Origin: Halichoerus grypus
Lineage: Eukaryota > Chordata > Mammalia > Carnivora > Phocidae
Length of the DNA: 64,000 nt
Reading direction: 5' to 3'
Assembly: GCF_964656455.1 (NCBI RefSeq)
Contig: NC_135724.1
Span: 13,849,414 to 13,913,413 of the forward strand
Every line of letters begins with the position of its first letter. Within the stretch, counting starts at the first letter, position 1. The notes beneath the pieces were generated by a model. The model saw nothing but the letters and a program-made list of their open reading frames with translations, ran no database searches and was not told the origin of the DNA. Positions 34,016 through 46,204 of the stretch are shown piece by piece. The position numbers and the translations under genes are program-made.

Positions 34016-36986
34016 GGGAATTCTGCAAGAGGTGGGCGGGAAGGTGTGCCTTGCAAAGAGGTCATTTACATAGTAAACCGCTGTCACGCTGCAAACATTT
34101 TATCTATCTCAGGTGTGCAGCTTCTGTTTCCAACCATGGTTACCCACCTCCTGGCAATCAGTTGACTTTAGCACTTGTTTGGGGCTTGGGGGAAGGTGTG
34201 GAGGGAGAAAAGAGAAGATACACCAAGGAACAGACCCCGAGAGGGCAAACCACTGAAATTTCACTTTTCCTCCATTTTCTAGAGTAATCAGCCCCAGATG
34301 TGTAGCAAGGATGGCAAGTCCAGGTTGGCCCCACTATTTGAAATCTGGTGTGAGTTATGTGACTGAGCGGCATGCTGTGTTAGGAAAGATTCTGAGGCCG
34401 CATCTGTGCTAAGTGGGAAGAGAGCCATGATAGAGTCACCATCTACCACAAACATTCCCAGGGACTATCAGGGCATAGGCCACCCATTCGTCATCCCTGG
34501 CCTATAGCTTTTTGGGGGGACCATTTCGTAAATACGTTGCTGCCAAACATAGGGAAGAGATTTTTATGTCCTGATATAAAAATATATGAAGTCATAAAAA
34601 TAAGCTATTGCTATGCTATCACTACTTTTTTATATTTCTACAGACACTTGAATGCCCAGTGTACAAATCTTGTGATTTTTGAGTCAGAAATTCTTAGAGG
34701 CAAGCACGGGGTCTGTTCCTCCTCTGCAGCCATGTGCACGCTGGGTATCAGCCGTATCACCAGGGTGACCGGGCCTGCGCCAAGCCTGAGCTCAGCATCT
34801 TGGAGGGGGGTTGGAGGAGTGAATGGGACATTGGGGGTGGGAGTGCTTTCATCCTGCGGGCACCACCATGATCATGCATTTCAAGCCTCGGCACCTCAGT
34901 GTCCCCATCTGTAAAATGGGAATAGCCGTCCACCCCTCCCTTCCCCCACAGGTTGCTGTGCGGCAGGGATGGAGCACAAGGGTGGGCCCAGGACAGGCTG
35001 GTGGCGTCTTTTAGAAATGGATTTCTAAAATGTGCATCCTGCACGTTCTGAGGTCAGTGCTGTGACAAATAAGAACGTTGGCAGAGGAGGCCAGTGCCCA
35101 GGAAATCCAGCTCTGACGGTTAAAGAAAGCCATCTGGAAGTCTCCGGAGACCAGGGGTTCTGAAGATGCCAAGCAAGGAACTGTGACAGTCTGAAGAGTC
35201 AGCGGTGCCCTGGGATGGTGCACAAGGCACAGTCTGAAAGAGGGGCTGCCAGGAGCGGACCTCTCCCTGCCTCGGCACCACGTGCAGAAGCCCAGGACGG
35301 GCAGCAAGGTCATGTGCCCTCACAACCAGCGCTGAGGACTTTAGAAGGAGCCTTAGACATGACTCAGTGAAATGCTCGCTTGTGAGCAAGCAGGGGGAAA
35401 AGTTGTTCTTCCAGGATCCCAAAGCTAATTAGTGGCTGAACGGAGATGAGAACCTCACTTTGCAGATGCCAGGAAGAAGAGAATTTGCAGGATGCTGGAG
35501 GGAAGGCCCAGAAGGAGCCCCATATTGCCTGTGACCAGCTGGCCTTGACCCTAGTGGGATGCAGTTGGACCCTGATACCTGTGGGCCCCTTCCCAGGTAA
35601 GGGGGTTGTAGCTTGAGTGGGAGAAAATCATCCTGTGGGATTTCAGTTTTTAAATGTTTAATCCCATATAATGAAACCAGCTTGACAGCAAGAAGTTACA
35701 GGGTTGTAAGAGCAGAAGGGGATATTCCTGAGATCTGAACCCCAGCATCGAGGCAGTGAAATTTCTATGTAAAGGTTGTGGGTTAAAAGGTGGGCAGTGG
35801 AGCACTCTGCATGGTGCAGGAAGAAGAAGGGGGCATTATCTGCAGAGAATTTTAAAACGCTGATCAAACCATCTACAAGTTGGTCTGCTTTTCACTATCA
35901 CCATGCCCTGGTAATTCTAAATAACATTAGTGATATAGTATTCGGGTCTGAACATTTTTAAGCCTAAATTAGAACATTTGTATTCTTTATCCTTTAAAAA
36001 ATACTGTATTCTATATGGGAGTTAACTTGGTACATGGCTTTGTTTCCAAACAGTGCATGAGAAGTAGACAATGGGAGCCCTTGTAGACAGAGGCACGGAC
36101 TTGAGTGACTTCAATCCTGTTGTTGTATGGAAACATACAAAAATATTTGCAAACTGGCAGAATCCACCTTGAACAAGGCACACAACACTTTAAAATGATT
36201 CCTCGAGATCACTGCAAAGGAACTGTGGAGAGGACTATTACTTCTGCCAAAAAAAAAAAGAGGAAATAGAAAAAAGAATCAAATGTAAGGAAGAAATGTT
36301 AGGAGAAATGAGCAAAGGTGCCAGTCTGACATTGCCTGGTGAAATTCACAGGGCAGGGTTTGAAGCCTGAGTCACTTTCTCCAGGAACTGGACAAGAACA
36401 CAACTGCTCAGGGAAGTCCCTATTTGCTGTCAGTCAGACACTTTCTCTGATTTTTGCACATGTGAAACTTGAGAACCAAATACAATAAAAATCTGTGATG
36501 AATTTGCTGGGGATGGGTTTTTGGCAAAAATTTTTCAGCTGTGAGGACATTTGAAAGCTGCTAGAATCGGTCCTGAAGAAACAGAGATGTGAACTATCTT
36601 GCCCTTTCTGGAATTCGCTGTGACATGGGATTGGTATGGATCTCTGCCAAATTTATCCTTATGCTTCAGGCTTCCTTAACTACTTGTATGTCTCTTGTTA
36701 CAGGTAAAAGTAAACTTCACAGTATAGCAACTATACTTCAATTTTAAAAGGAGAGAAAACTTTAAAAATTAAAATGAATGAAAAATATTCCTCAATGAAC
36801 TATGAGACACGCTGACAAACCTGGCGATGCTGCCTATTGGATGGGACTATTCGGGATCGATTTTGATGAAATCACTGACAAATTTGCAGAAGTCTCAAAG
36901 ACAAAAACTGTAATGTTCTATTTGTTCCCAACATATAGGCAAAAAGGTTCTCCCTTTTCTTAAAAAAAAAAGAAAAAAAGTAATTT
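34016..36986. other. Repeat-poor unassigned stretch
   Basis: About 3 kb with only MIR traces (34885-34935 sense; about 35408-35465 antisense, CAAAGCTAATTAGTGGCTGA). 36240-36252 is an A run. 36715-36755 has an L1-tail-like phrase (ACTATACTTCAATTTTAAAA) without a TSD. No gene seen. Short frames in 34.7-35.5 kb lack domain signal. Confidence 0.4.
34885..34935 (+). mobile_element. Short MIR fragment
   Basis: GCACCTCAGTGTCCCCATCT followed by GTAAAATGGGAATAG is the most conserved part of MIR (CTCAGTTTCCTCATCTGTAA). The rest of the element is not recognisable. Confidence 0.6.
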
Positions 36987-37002
36987 AAAAGTATTTACTC
37001 CT

Positions 37003-37205
37003 GGGGCGCCTGGGTGGCTCAGTTGGTTGGGCGGCTGCCTTCGGCTCAGGTCGTGATCCCAGGGTGCTGGGATCGAGCCCCGCGTCGGGCTCCCTGCTCG
37101 GCGGGAGGCCTGCTTCTCCCTCTCCCACTCCTCCGGCTTGTGTTCCCTCTCTCGCTATCTCTCTGTCAAATAAATAAAATAAATCTTTAAAAGATAAATA
37201 AAAAT
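37003..37205 (+). mobile_element. Young-looking carnivore SINE, sense, exact TSD
   Basis: GGGGCGCCTGGGTGGCTCAG head and the body are the least diverged in the window and keep many CpGs (GAGCCCCGCGTCGGGCTCCC, TGCTCGGCGGGAGGCC). The tail is AAATAAATAAAATAAATCTT. TSDs are identical 16-mers AAAAGTATTTACTCCT at 36987-37002 and 37206-37221. Both the intact CpGs and exact TSD suggest a relatively recent insertion. Confidence 0.95.
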
Positions 37206-37221
37206 AAAAGTATTTACTCCT

Positions 37222-37844
37222 TCCCCTTAAAAATGCACTATTTATTTACTAATTGATTCATGTATGTATTTAAGTGCCATGATCATGTATGTGAAGTATA
37301 ATAAAAGAAATATTCATTCTCTGCATATCTTTCCCTGCCACTTTTGATTTTCCTTTAATTTCATGAGATTACTCTAACTGTGTGCTATGCTAGGGGAGTT
37401 GTTAGAAAGAATCCAGCCGGTGTGAAGTGGTCCAGGCCACTGCTGGAGAAGGTACAGCATTCTGGAGTTTCCGCCTGTCAAAGGTAACATTGACTCTCAG
37501 CATAACAGTACACAATTTTGTAGTAACAACAGCACCAGCATTGATACCTCACATTTCTCTGGTTACTTGATTGGACAGCAGGTACTTGATATTTGCATCT
37601 GCCGCTCTTACTTGGCGGCCCCAAGGGGGAGTTTGCTGAGTCCTGTTGGACGCAGGTACCTTGATTCTGGGGGGAACTGTCAGCTTCTGCTCAGGTTCTC
37701 CTCTTTCAACCCAAGGCCAGCCTGAGGAATTTCCTCAGCACTGGGAAGCCTGCAGCCTCCTTCTGTTCTCTTCTCCCTCAGAAATGAACTCTTCTGCTCC
37801 CTCTCCCTGGCTCCTTCCCAAATCCTCCCCCACTGAAGCCTGTG
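37222..37844. other. Unassigned DNA
   Basis: No repeat or gene recognised. A plus-strand frame (37646-37981, 111 codons) runs into the MIR that follows, so it is unlikely to be coding. Confidence 0.3.
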
Positions 37845-38060
37845 TGATACAGTGCAGAGAGCAAGGTCTCGGGGAGGGGTGGAAAACAGATCTTATTTTG
37901 ATCATCCTGGCTACGCCAGTTACTGGCTGTCTGATGTCGGGCATTTCAATCTCTGAGCCTTGGTGGTTTTTTTATCAGTAAGATGGGGATAATAGCAAAT
38001 TATGAAAGTTAAATGAGTCAGCACACGAGATGGACTCATGACAGTGTCCGCTCTGTAGGC
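37845..38060 (+). mobile_element. MIR SINE, sense
   Basis: ATACAGTGCAGAGAGCAAGG, CCAGTTACTGGCTGTCTGAT, TTTCAATCTCTGAGCCTTGG, TATCAGTAAGATGGGGATAA, and TTAAATGAGTCAGCACACGA are in MIR order. Near full length. Confidence 0.85.
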
Positions 38061-39494
38061 ATCAAAGCTCCGGACTCTAGTGATGGATGGTCTAATGACA
38101 GAATGTCAGGCCTCAGCCAACGGTGGAATTGGGAGGAGTTTTAGGGGCAACCAGTTGCCTCTTTTGAAACACCTACTCTGCATTGTCTTAAAGAATCTAA
38201 CAATTGGTAGATGGCTTTGGCCTTCCCACTGGGCACCCACATTGAACTCTAATGAGAGTCTCATCTCGGGGCCCACTCTCAACCAGTTGCATTGAGAAGG
38301 ATTGTGAGGCTTTATCCCTGCCCCACGAGAACAAAGGCTGGGATTGAGTAGCAGCCCCTGCTATGGAAGAGGGAGCCGAGGATGCTGGCAAACGGAGCTC
38401 CATATTTGCCATTCCTGTGTTTGCCTCCCAGCTGTCAAAGCCAAGCGCGTATCCCACATCCTAAGGCTCTGTGTTTGACAAAGGAGTAGAACGAAGTCCG
38501 GATATTTAAGCAAGCACAAATATACATTTGGCTTGTTTGAATTCAGATGATGTTTTCCAGGGTCGTAATCTGAGAGGTGGGCCGAGGCCCAATCTTAAAG
38601 AGCCGCTTGGCAACTCTAACAACTGGCAAAAGAAGAAAGAAATGGGTAAATAAAGTTTTAAAAATATGCCAAATGCCAAGCATTTTGTATTTTGTTTCTA
38701 ATGTCTTGTTTATGGATATTTGCTGCTATTTTTCAGGAATTCCAGTAGCTACCCAACTATTACAAACCTCCATCTGTTCCTGGGAGGGCTTTTGGAAATA
38801 CATTTCCAACAACCTCGAGAGAGTGAAGAGCAGAGGTGTCCTTGGGGTGATGTCAGGGACACCAGAAGATGCCTGCCTTCCAAAACCCTTCCACCACCTT
38901 CTGGGTGGTGAATAAATGAGGAAAAATCTTGTCTAGAGAGAGAGCATTTACAAACGTCTGTTGACTTAAAGTTACTGATAATCAGTTTTTTTTCCCGAGA
39001 TTAAGTTTTGATGGAGGAAAAAAAGGGAAGAAAGACGGGGGCCCGTAACCTTGCTGGGAGAGGAAAGAAGGAAATTCGGGAGAAGAACAGGAAGGTGCTG
39101 TTTCAGGTTCTTCTACGTCAGTGTCCCAGGGACGGCTCAGAATGGGTACCTGCCGCTGAGGCTCCGGCGCCCAGGTCATTTGGGGGAAGTCAGCACACCT
39201 GGCTTTGTCTTTCTGGGTCCTTCCTCAGAGTCATTCAGCTGGCAAGCTGGAGGGCAGCAGGGAGCCCTGTGCTCCTTCCCCACTGTTCATAAACCAGTAA
39301 TCAACGTTGACGCTGGTGAAGGTGAAGAGAACAGGATTCGCTCCGGTTGCACGGGTGGCGAGAATCTACCCTAGAGTATTCAGCAGCTTTGCTTTGGTGA
39401 CTCATGTGTAAGAATTATGTCAATCCCTTGTGTTTGTAGGGCTCCTCTCTCCCCCCGAGTTCTGAGAAGAGCAGCGGGAAGAGAGGGAGAAAGT
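38061..39494. other. Unassigned DNA
   Basis: No repeat or gene recognised with confidence over 1.4 kb. 38980-39120 is purine-rich. The frames of 94-112 codons (38577-38915, 39008-39292, 39051-39374) overlap one another and carry no domain. Confidence 0.35.
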
Positions 39495-39665
39495 TATTTC
39501 TTGAGGACCTGCCATACGCCAAGCCCTGTGCTAGTGTTCAGTGTTTCATTTCCAAGCCTCAGTGCAATACCACAAGGAAAGAACTAATTTTTCCAACTCA
39601 CAGTCGAGGAAATTGAGGATGAGGAGGATGTCCTGAAGCTGGTGTTCAAAAGAACCTTTGTCCCT
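39495..39665 (-). mobile_element. MIR SINE, antisense
   Basis: ATTTCTTGAGGACCTGCCAT, CCAAGCCCTGTGCTAGTG, CAATACCACAAGGAAAGAAC, ACAGTCGAGGAAATTGAGGA follow the antisense MIR order (TACTATGTGCCAGGCACTG onward). Confidence 0.78.
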
Positions 39666-41076
39666 TAGTAAAAGCAGTCTTCTGTGGCCAGTGCAAAGGG
39701 GAAGCCCTTTTCAAGGTATACAGTGGTGGGAGCCAAAGAGCTCTTCCCGGTTTTATTACTCTTTATTTAGTCCCTTTTGTTTTTACGTGGTGCCCGGCTG
39801 TGCTCCCACATTGAAATACTTACAGTGATCTTTATGGGAGAAGCCTGTTCAGGTTCCTTTTCTCGTCCAACTAGAAAAGCACTTAACTCTGTCATGTCAA
39901 TCCATCCCATCCTCTCAGCTGGTCACTCTGAGTGTTCCAGAAGGTTGTTAACAGGCACAGAGCGTCCCCCCCGTCTAGCCAGGGCCCGGTGGCACCGCTG
40001 ATGAGATGCGGGCCATGCCTTCTCCGCCCGCCCCAACCACCCCCGTGTCAGGCACTCGGCTAACCTGGTTGGGTGTTGCCTCCTGGATTAAGCCCCAGCG
40101 CCCTGACAGCCTCCTTTCACTTGTTTCCATCTGAACTTGGGGTTTGCTTGTGTTGATTCTGAGCCCTTCCAGGGTGGGGAGGTGGGATAGATGAGACTAT
40201 TAATGACGGAAGCAGTCAGAGGTTCTGTCCAACACGAAGATCAAGTCAAACGTTTGAGGGAAGTACAGTCGTCTTCTAAATCTGCGCGAGAGCAGTTCAG
40301 GTCTGCCCTCCGGAGATCTCATTCATTCCGGCATTGCTCCCGAAGCTGCCCGTACTGACCGGGGAAGTCAAGGCCTAACCTTCAGCAGAGCTCCATCTAG
40401 CGGAATTGCTTTCAATTGCACGCTTTATGCTGCCAAGGGAGTCCCTTTTGCGTAAGGGGTCTGGCCTGGGCTTATTTTAGGCTCTGTGTCAAGGGGATGA
40501 TTGGGCATTTGCTAAATCCAAATAAGCCGTGTTAACATATCGTGGATGTAAGCAGGGCGTGTGTTAATTGAGTGAGGCTATTTCAAAGCCTGAGAGCTTG
40601 AGTTGCACTTACCCTTGACTTGGGGGGGGGGGAATAGAGTGGACCTCTTATACTGGGATGGAGTCCCTGGCTGCTGGGGTAGTGGTGGGGAAGGAGAGGA
40701 GAGAACAAGGCACATGTCCTGGAAATGTTCCTATAAGATCAGGCATGGGCAGATTAACTGAGCGTTGTCCTCACGAACACAGAGGCGGACAGATGAGCTG
40801 GCATCCCAGGCTCCCGAAGCTGGCTCTCAGCCATCCAGAGGGAAAATCCTGTCTCTCCCCCACCCCGCCAGGCTGGCATTGTCAGGAGGGCCTAAATGTT
40901 TAAATTCTTTCTGCATTGCCTGTTGCCCAATGTGTTCCGAACACAAATGATTTCAGTCTTTTCATCCCTTTCCTTTAGACGCAGCTTGCTATAATTTTGT
41001 AGGGTTAGAATTTCAGGGAATTAACTGCTCAGATAAACTCCCACCACCCAGCCACCCTGGAACTCTGTGAGGAACA
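39666..41076. other. Unassigned DNA
   Basis: No interspersed repeat or gene recognised. 39960-40130 is GC-rich with some CpG. A G-run of 10 lies at 40622-40631. Open frames are 81 codons or fewer. Confidence 0.35.
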
Positions 41077-41782
41077 GTGTATTCGTTTCCTAGGGCTGCC
41101 TAAATAAAGTACCACAAACTGGTGGCTTAAAGCAACAAATTTATCCTCTCCTGGTTCTGGAGGCTGGAACTCCAGGATCCAGGTGTCAGCAGAGCGCTGC
41201 TCTCTGAAGGTGCTAGGAAAGAATCTGTGCCTCTCTCCCAGCTTCTTCCGGTGTTTCTGGCCATCCCTGGCCTTCCTTAGCTTGTAGACCTGTCACACGA
41301 GCCTCTCCCTGCGGCACTCCATGGTGATTTCCCAACCTCTTCCCTCCGTGTGCGCCTGAGTCTTCACATTCTACTCTGTGTGCGTTTCCTCTGCTCTTTT
41401 TTTTTTTTTTTTAAAGATTTTATTTATTTATTTGAGAGAGAATGAGAGAGAGCACATGAGAGGGGGGAGGGTCAGAGGGAGAAGCAGACTCCCTGCCGAG
41501 CAGGGAGCCCGATGCGGGACTCGATCCAGGGACTCCAGGATCATGACCTGAGCCGAAGGTAGTCGCTTAACCAACTGAGCCACCCAGGCGCCCTCCTCTG
41601 CTCTTCTTATGAAGACACCAGTCCTGTTGGATCAGGGGCTCAGCCTCCTCCAGTGTGGCCTTATCTTTACTTCCATCTTGATTCCATCTTGCAAAGATCC
41701 TATTTACAGAGAAGGTCACTTTCACAGGTACTGGTGGTTAGGACTTTAATCTAGCTTTTTAGGGACACATTCAACCCACGAG
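41077..41782 (-). mobile_element. MLT1-type solo LTR, antisense, split by SINE
   Basis: Left arm 41077-41398 (GTATTCGTTTCCTAGGGCTG, CCACAAACTGGTGGCTTAAA, GTTCTGGAGGCTGGAACTCC) and right arm 41594-41782 (ATGAAGACACCAGTCCTGTT, ending ACACATTCAACCCACGAG) are one LTR in antisense. A SINE sits in the middle. No retroviral coding sequence. Confidence 0.88.
41399..41593 (-). mobile_element. Carnivore SINE, antisense, in MLT1
   Basis: T run, AAAGATTTTATTTATTTATT, GAGAGGGGGGAGGGTCAGAG, and head CTGAGCCACCCAGGCGCCC. TSDs TCCTCTGCTCTT at 41387-41398 and 41594-41605 are identical, proving insertion after the LTR. Confidence 0.95.
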
Positions 41783-42119
41783 AAATAGGAAGGGACAACA
41801 GCAGGCAGAAACCACAAGACCAACACCAGTTTTGAGGGTGGGGGGAGCATGGAGGCAGGGACTCCCCAGTGTGGCCAGTGGTTGTTTTCTTGAGTTCCCA
41901 CGTTCTTACCCCTTCAGACTTCCGTTACAGGAGGCTACATATGCAACTCCAGACAAGACCCCAATATCACATACTATTATTAAGACAAGATTAGAAATAT
42001 ATCTTAAACACATGCCCTTTATTTTTGGTGGATGTGTTTAACACTGTGCATTTCCACTGAAAAAGAGTCAACCAGAAATATGTAGAAACTTTCTTCTCAT
42101 TTTATTTAGGATTCCTTCT

Positions 42120-42315
42120 CTTTTTCTTTTTTTAAGATTTATTTACTTATTTTAGAGAGAGAGAGCAACGGGCAGAGGGAGAGGGAGAATCCCAAGCAGA
42201 CTCCCCATTGAGTGTGGAGTCCAACGTGGGGCTGAGTCCCATGACCCTGAGATTATGACCTGAACCGAAACCAAGAGTCAGATGCTTGACCAACTGCGCC
42301 ACCCAGGTGTCCCTC
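42120..42315 (-). mobile_element. Carnivore SINE, antisense
   Basis: TTTTTTTAAGATTTATTTAC, GGGCAGAGGGAGAGGGAGAA, and head CTGCGCCACCCAGGTGTCCC. TSDs TAGGATTCCTTCTC (42107-42120) and TAGGATTCTTTCTT (42316-42329). It is somewhat diverged. Confidence 0.92.
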
Positions 42316-42524
42316 TAGGATTCTTTCTTATCTGCTACATTATCTATTTGATAGATAATTCAAAAGATCCTATTGCACCAAAGCATACAACACTCTTATT
42401 CCTTATATTTTTTTATAATCCTGTTGCCTTGTTATTGATAACACAGGCATGTTTGCAACACTTAAGTGCTGTCCTTATAGAAAATACTTTATCCCTCCTT
42501 TCAAACAGACATAATAACAATGCC

Positions 42525-42745
42525 GATCATTGACTGACTGTTTCTAGGTGCCAGACACTGTGCTAATTGATTTATATGCATCGTTTTATTTACTTCTTAA
42601 AATAAGCTTATGCTGTAAGTATCATTTCTACTTCACAGATGAGGGGGCAGAGCTTGGACAGCAGAGTATCTTGTCCCAAATCACACAGCTCTTTAGTGGT
42701 GAAGCTGGAATCTGGATTCGAGTTTATGATTCCAAAGCTTATATT
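42525..42745 (-). mobile_element. MIR SINE, antisense
   Basis: TAGGTGCCAGACACTGTGCT, TTTATTTACTTCTTAAAATA, TTCACAGATGAGGGGGCAGA, AAATCACACAGCTCTTTAGT, GGAATCTGGATTCGAG: complete antisense MIR order. It overlaps a 93-codon frame that is not a gene. Confidence 0.88.
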
Positions 42746-43409
42746 GGACTACCTTCACATATCTTCCACAGTCAGCCTGGCGGATCTTCCTTGACCAATC
42801 TTGTCCCTTTTCCTCACCCCAACCTTTGACTCACAAGAAGAGCAGCTCAGGTTTAGGTATACAGACGAATGCCTAATGGTCCAAACCCATTTCAACATTC
42901 CCACGTATTACTTTTGACCACTAGATGGAAATATGCCTATTTTCTCACCTCCAAAATATCTTGAACTCTTTAACAAATACATTTGTGAATTCATCTCTTC
43001 TCTTTGGGCCCCTGAAATCCAAATGGCCATAGAGCCAGAACCACATTATTAGTGAGTCAAAACACATAGAACTGAGCCAATGGACTACTCTATTCATCAC
43101 TTTATTAAAAGTGATAAATATTCCACAGCAATTCCAGATGGTGGTCGAATCAACAATCAATTTACATACAGTAGACCCTATAGGCTTGAAAACTACACGA
43201 ATGTGAGTTTCGATCCATAAAGAGCTACATCAATGTAATAATCATAATAAAAATTATGTATCTAATGAAGGTGAAGATGTGATGAGCAACTTTAAAATGG
43301 CCTTAGCAGTTTTGTATAAAATCACATCTAATTGTTATGGACTATATATGGGCGGTATCTTTGTATGGACACAGTACATGATGGATGGAAAGTCGCATCT
43401 GTGAGTATG
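42746..43409. other. Unassigned DNA
   Basis: AT-rich, with no gene or repeat recognised. Confidence 0.3.
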
Positions 43410-43550
43410 TGCTTGACCTTATTGGGCAATGTGCCAGGCCCTGTGTAAGGTATGGTGTATATACTGGTGAACCAGATAACATAACCCCTGGCTCATATCA
43501 TGGCCTGTGCCATGGGAGGTACAACATAGACAGATGAGATCTGCCCTGGG
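43410..43550 (-). mobile_element. Possible L2 fragment, antisense
   Basis: GGGCAATGTGCCAGGCCCTG, TGGTGTATATACTGGTGAAC and CAGATAACATAACCCCTGGC resemble antisense L2 just inside its 3' end. Divergence is high. Confidence 0.5.
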
Positions 43551-43555
43551 AGTTA

Positions 43556-43637
43556 TGTATGTGTATATATGTGTGTGTGTGTGTGTATATATATGTGTGT
43601 GTATATATGTATGTGTATATGTGTGTTCTTGTGTGTA
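43556..43637. repeat. Compound (TG)n/(TA)n microsatellite
   Basis: Alternating purine-pyrimidine tract: GTATGTGTATATATGTGTGT and onward, mixing TG, TA and TATG units for about 80 bases. Its right end abuts the Tigger-type element at a TA. Confidence 0.95.
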
Positions 43638-44268
43638 TAGAGTTGATCTTCATTATTCATGGGCTCCATATCTGTGAATTCACCTACTCACTAAAATTTA
43701 TTTAAAACCCTCAAAATCAATACTTGTGCTTCTGCAGTCAATTGCTGAGATGTGTGGAGTGGTCAAAAATTTGAACCCCTTGATGTGACACGTTCCCAGC
43801 TAAGGGCAAACAAGGCAACGCTCTACGTTCTTGCTTCAGCCACCATATTGTAAACATGTGTCTTTTCCACCATCTATTTAGTGTCATGTTTCTTGCATTT
43901 TTGTGCTTTTATTGATTTCGCTGTTTAAAATGTCCCCAAGTATAGAGCTGATGCATTGCCTGGTGTCCCTAAATGCGAGAAGGCCAGGCTGTGCCTCACG
44001 GGGAAACCAAGTGGGCTAGAAGAGTCTCCTTCAGGCATGAGTTATAATGCCACAGTCGGGAGTTCAATGTAGTTAATTAACAATATATATTAAATAAGGT
44101 TTCTTTCAAAGGAAACACACAGAAAGCAAGCTTACGTGCTGATAAGTTGGTGAAAGAAAATGTGATCAAAACTCAAAGAAAACTAACACTGTGTTTCCCC
44201 CAGGAGCAGTGGTCAGGATTCATGGTGACCTTATGGATCATAACTACTGTGAATCAGAACTGACTGTA
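43638..44268 (+). mobile_element. Tigger-type (TcMar) DNA transposon remnant
   Basis: Left end AGTTGATCTTCATTATTCAT and right end GTGAATCAGAACTGACTGTA are roughly inverted copies, flanked by TA, the Tc1/mariner target. Interior CGTTCCCAGCTAAGGGC, TTTAGTGTCATGTTTCTTGC and TTCAATGTAGTTAATTAACA match Tigger/pogo-type elements. At about 43930-44085 a frame resembles the N-terminal helix-turn-helix start of a Tigger transposase, broken by stops. The catalytic DDE domain is absent, so it is non-autonomous and inactive. Confidence 0.82.
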
Positions 44269-45889
44269 TATTTTATACACACACAGAGTTATATAGAGTA
44301 TTAAGAGAATTTCACATGATCCTGATGGGGGGTGGCATCTATAAAGATCAGTATGGTTGCTCAGCACCTCTCAGATGAGTTGCACATACACAGATGGGAG
44401 GAGGAACGTGGATGAAGGTAACTATACTAGGTGATAAGAAAAGTTATTAAATAGATTTCGAGAGGACTTCTGATTTGTAGACCAAATAGTCTGATCTTTG
44501 CATCTTTCATTTAAGGCAGGAAGGTATAGATAAGGAGGAGAGGGAAGATAGGAAAACCCACAAGTGTCCCACAATTGAATGTGGGGATGGAAGGTTTGGG
44601 GAGGGCTGACTTCTGATCCCATGAAGGGACCAAGAAAGAGCAGGGCTAATCATGTCCCTATAGACTCCAGGGATGACGACCACAGATGTTACAATTTTCT
44701 TATCATTTTTCTGTTATTTTTAATCCTCTCCTCTGACTATTTTCCTGCCCTGGCCAGCATTAAATTGTCTTCGATGACTTCAAAAATATTTCTAACCTTA
44801 TTTAGAGTTGGAGGAGAGCAAGAAAGATGTCCAGGGGGGTCCCTCCCTGCAGGGCCTGAGTGAGAGACGGAAGCCTGGCTAAGATCAGAAGGGGCAGCTA
44901 CAAAGAGCAGCCAGCCAGGCCGGGGCCCCGCTGAAAAGAGAAACAAGAGGACATCCCCACCATGCAGAAATAGTTCTAATATAGCGCCCACAGGCAAATG
45001 GTCCTTGGGTGACTGACTTCCCTATGTCCAGCCATACAAGAGTAACCTGGACCTTTTAAGAGCCATGTCAGGAAGTTCCAAAGACGACAGTGATTGGAGC
45101 TTGTGAAAAATGTGTGGTCAACTTAGAGGGCTTGGTGGCTCTATCAGAGCCAAGGAACAAGGAAGATGACTCATGAGCCTGAGGGGGAGTGTGGTGTCGT
45201 ACCTGCTGGAAGGAATACAGAGCTACTCAAAACTAGTCAATAATGCTTTTGTTTCTGTATCATGGAAAATGATCTTTCTACCGGGAAGTGGAAAAGAAAA
45301 ATAAGCCTGGAGATGAGAAACCCAGGAGCGCACTAGAACGAGAGCCGACAAACCTCTAAGCTCAGAAGAACAGAGTTCTAGGGGGCTGGTAGCCATTGCA
45401 GGGGTGGCCTGAAGAGCCGGATCCACGAGAGAGCAGTGACAACTCCCAGTGACAAATCGGAGGTCCTGCTTTAAGAGAAAGGGGGAAGTGAAATATATAG
45501 ACAATAAGTATTGATTCCTGGCTAAAGATGACAATGTGTCATTAGGCAGTCGGTTTTTAGCCCTCGGCATGAACCCTAGGAATGGGTGGTGACAAACCAA
45601 CCACATTTCCCCATTTTTTAGGATGACTATTATACTAGCACATCATGGGAAATCCAGAGAGCTCGTGGATGTGGATTTTGGCAGAGGCTCTCATGGCACC
45701 ACGTAAACAAGACAGAGAAATGTGAATTGGGGATGATCACCTCACAACCACAGCCTGGGAGCTCTCCTGGTCAAGAGCCTGGGCCAGCTGATAGCAAATC
45801 TCCCTCCCGATTCCAAAATGCAGGAAGATGGTTGGGATGGCAACTTTGAGCAAGAAGTTGATAACTTACTACGTTTCTCCTATTGCAGT
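44269..45889. other. Unassigned DNA
   Basis: About 1.6 kb with no repeat or gene recognised. 44810-44960 is GC-richer. Frames up to 127 codons (45223-45606, minus) show no domain. Confidence 0.35.
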
Positions 45890-46040
45890 TTTGATATGGG
45901 GAATACAAAGATGCATTCCTTCCTTGAGGGAGCTCATTCCTCAAAAGGTTAAATCCAGTAATTCCACTAAGTTTCCACTCAAAAATTTGTATATAAGCAT
46001 TCATAACATATTATATTTAGCCAAAACGTGGAAACAAGGT
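45890..46040. mobile_element. Small L2-like and L1-like fragments
   Basis: 45893-45942 (GGGGAATACAAAGATGCATT, TTGAGGGAGCTCATTCC) resembles antisense L2. 45950-46037 (CCAGTAATTCCACT, AAATTTGTATATAAGCATTC, TAGCCAAAACGTGGAAACAA) resembles sense L1 near the end of ORF2. Both are short. Confidence 0.5.
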
Positions 46041-46204
46041 CACGTGGTGCAGGTAAGACAGCCTCCAGCCTATCCGCCAGTTAGCCAGCTTTATCCGAGT
46101 AAGCCTGCGAACGGGCTGTATATAAATGGTTAAGTTTCCAGAAGGTTCAACGTAACTTCCAATCTCTCAGACCAGATGTGCACACCTCTCCCCTACGAGG
46201 ACTT

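Noticed and set aside
36715..36755. L1 tail stub
   Set aside because: ACTATACTTCAATTTTAAAA is similar to an L1 end, but no TSD and too short to separate from chance.
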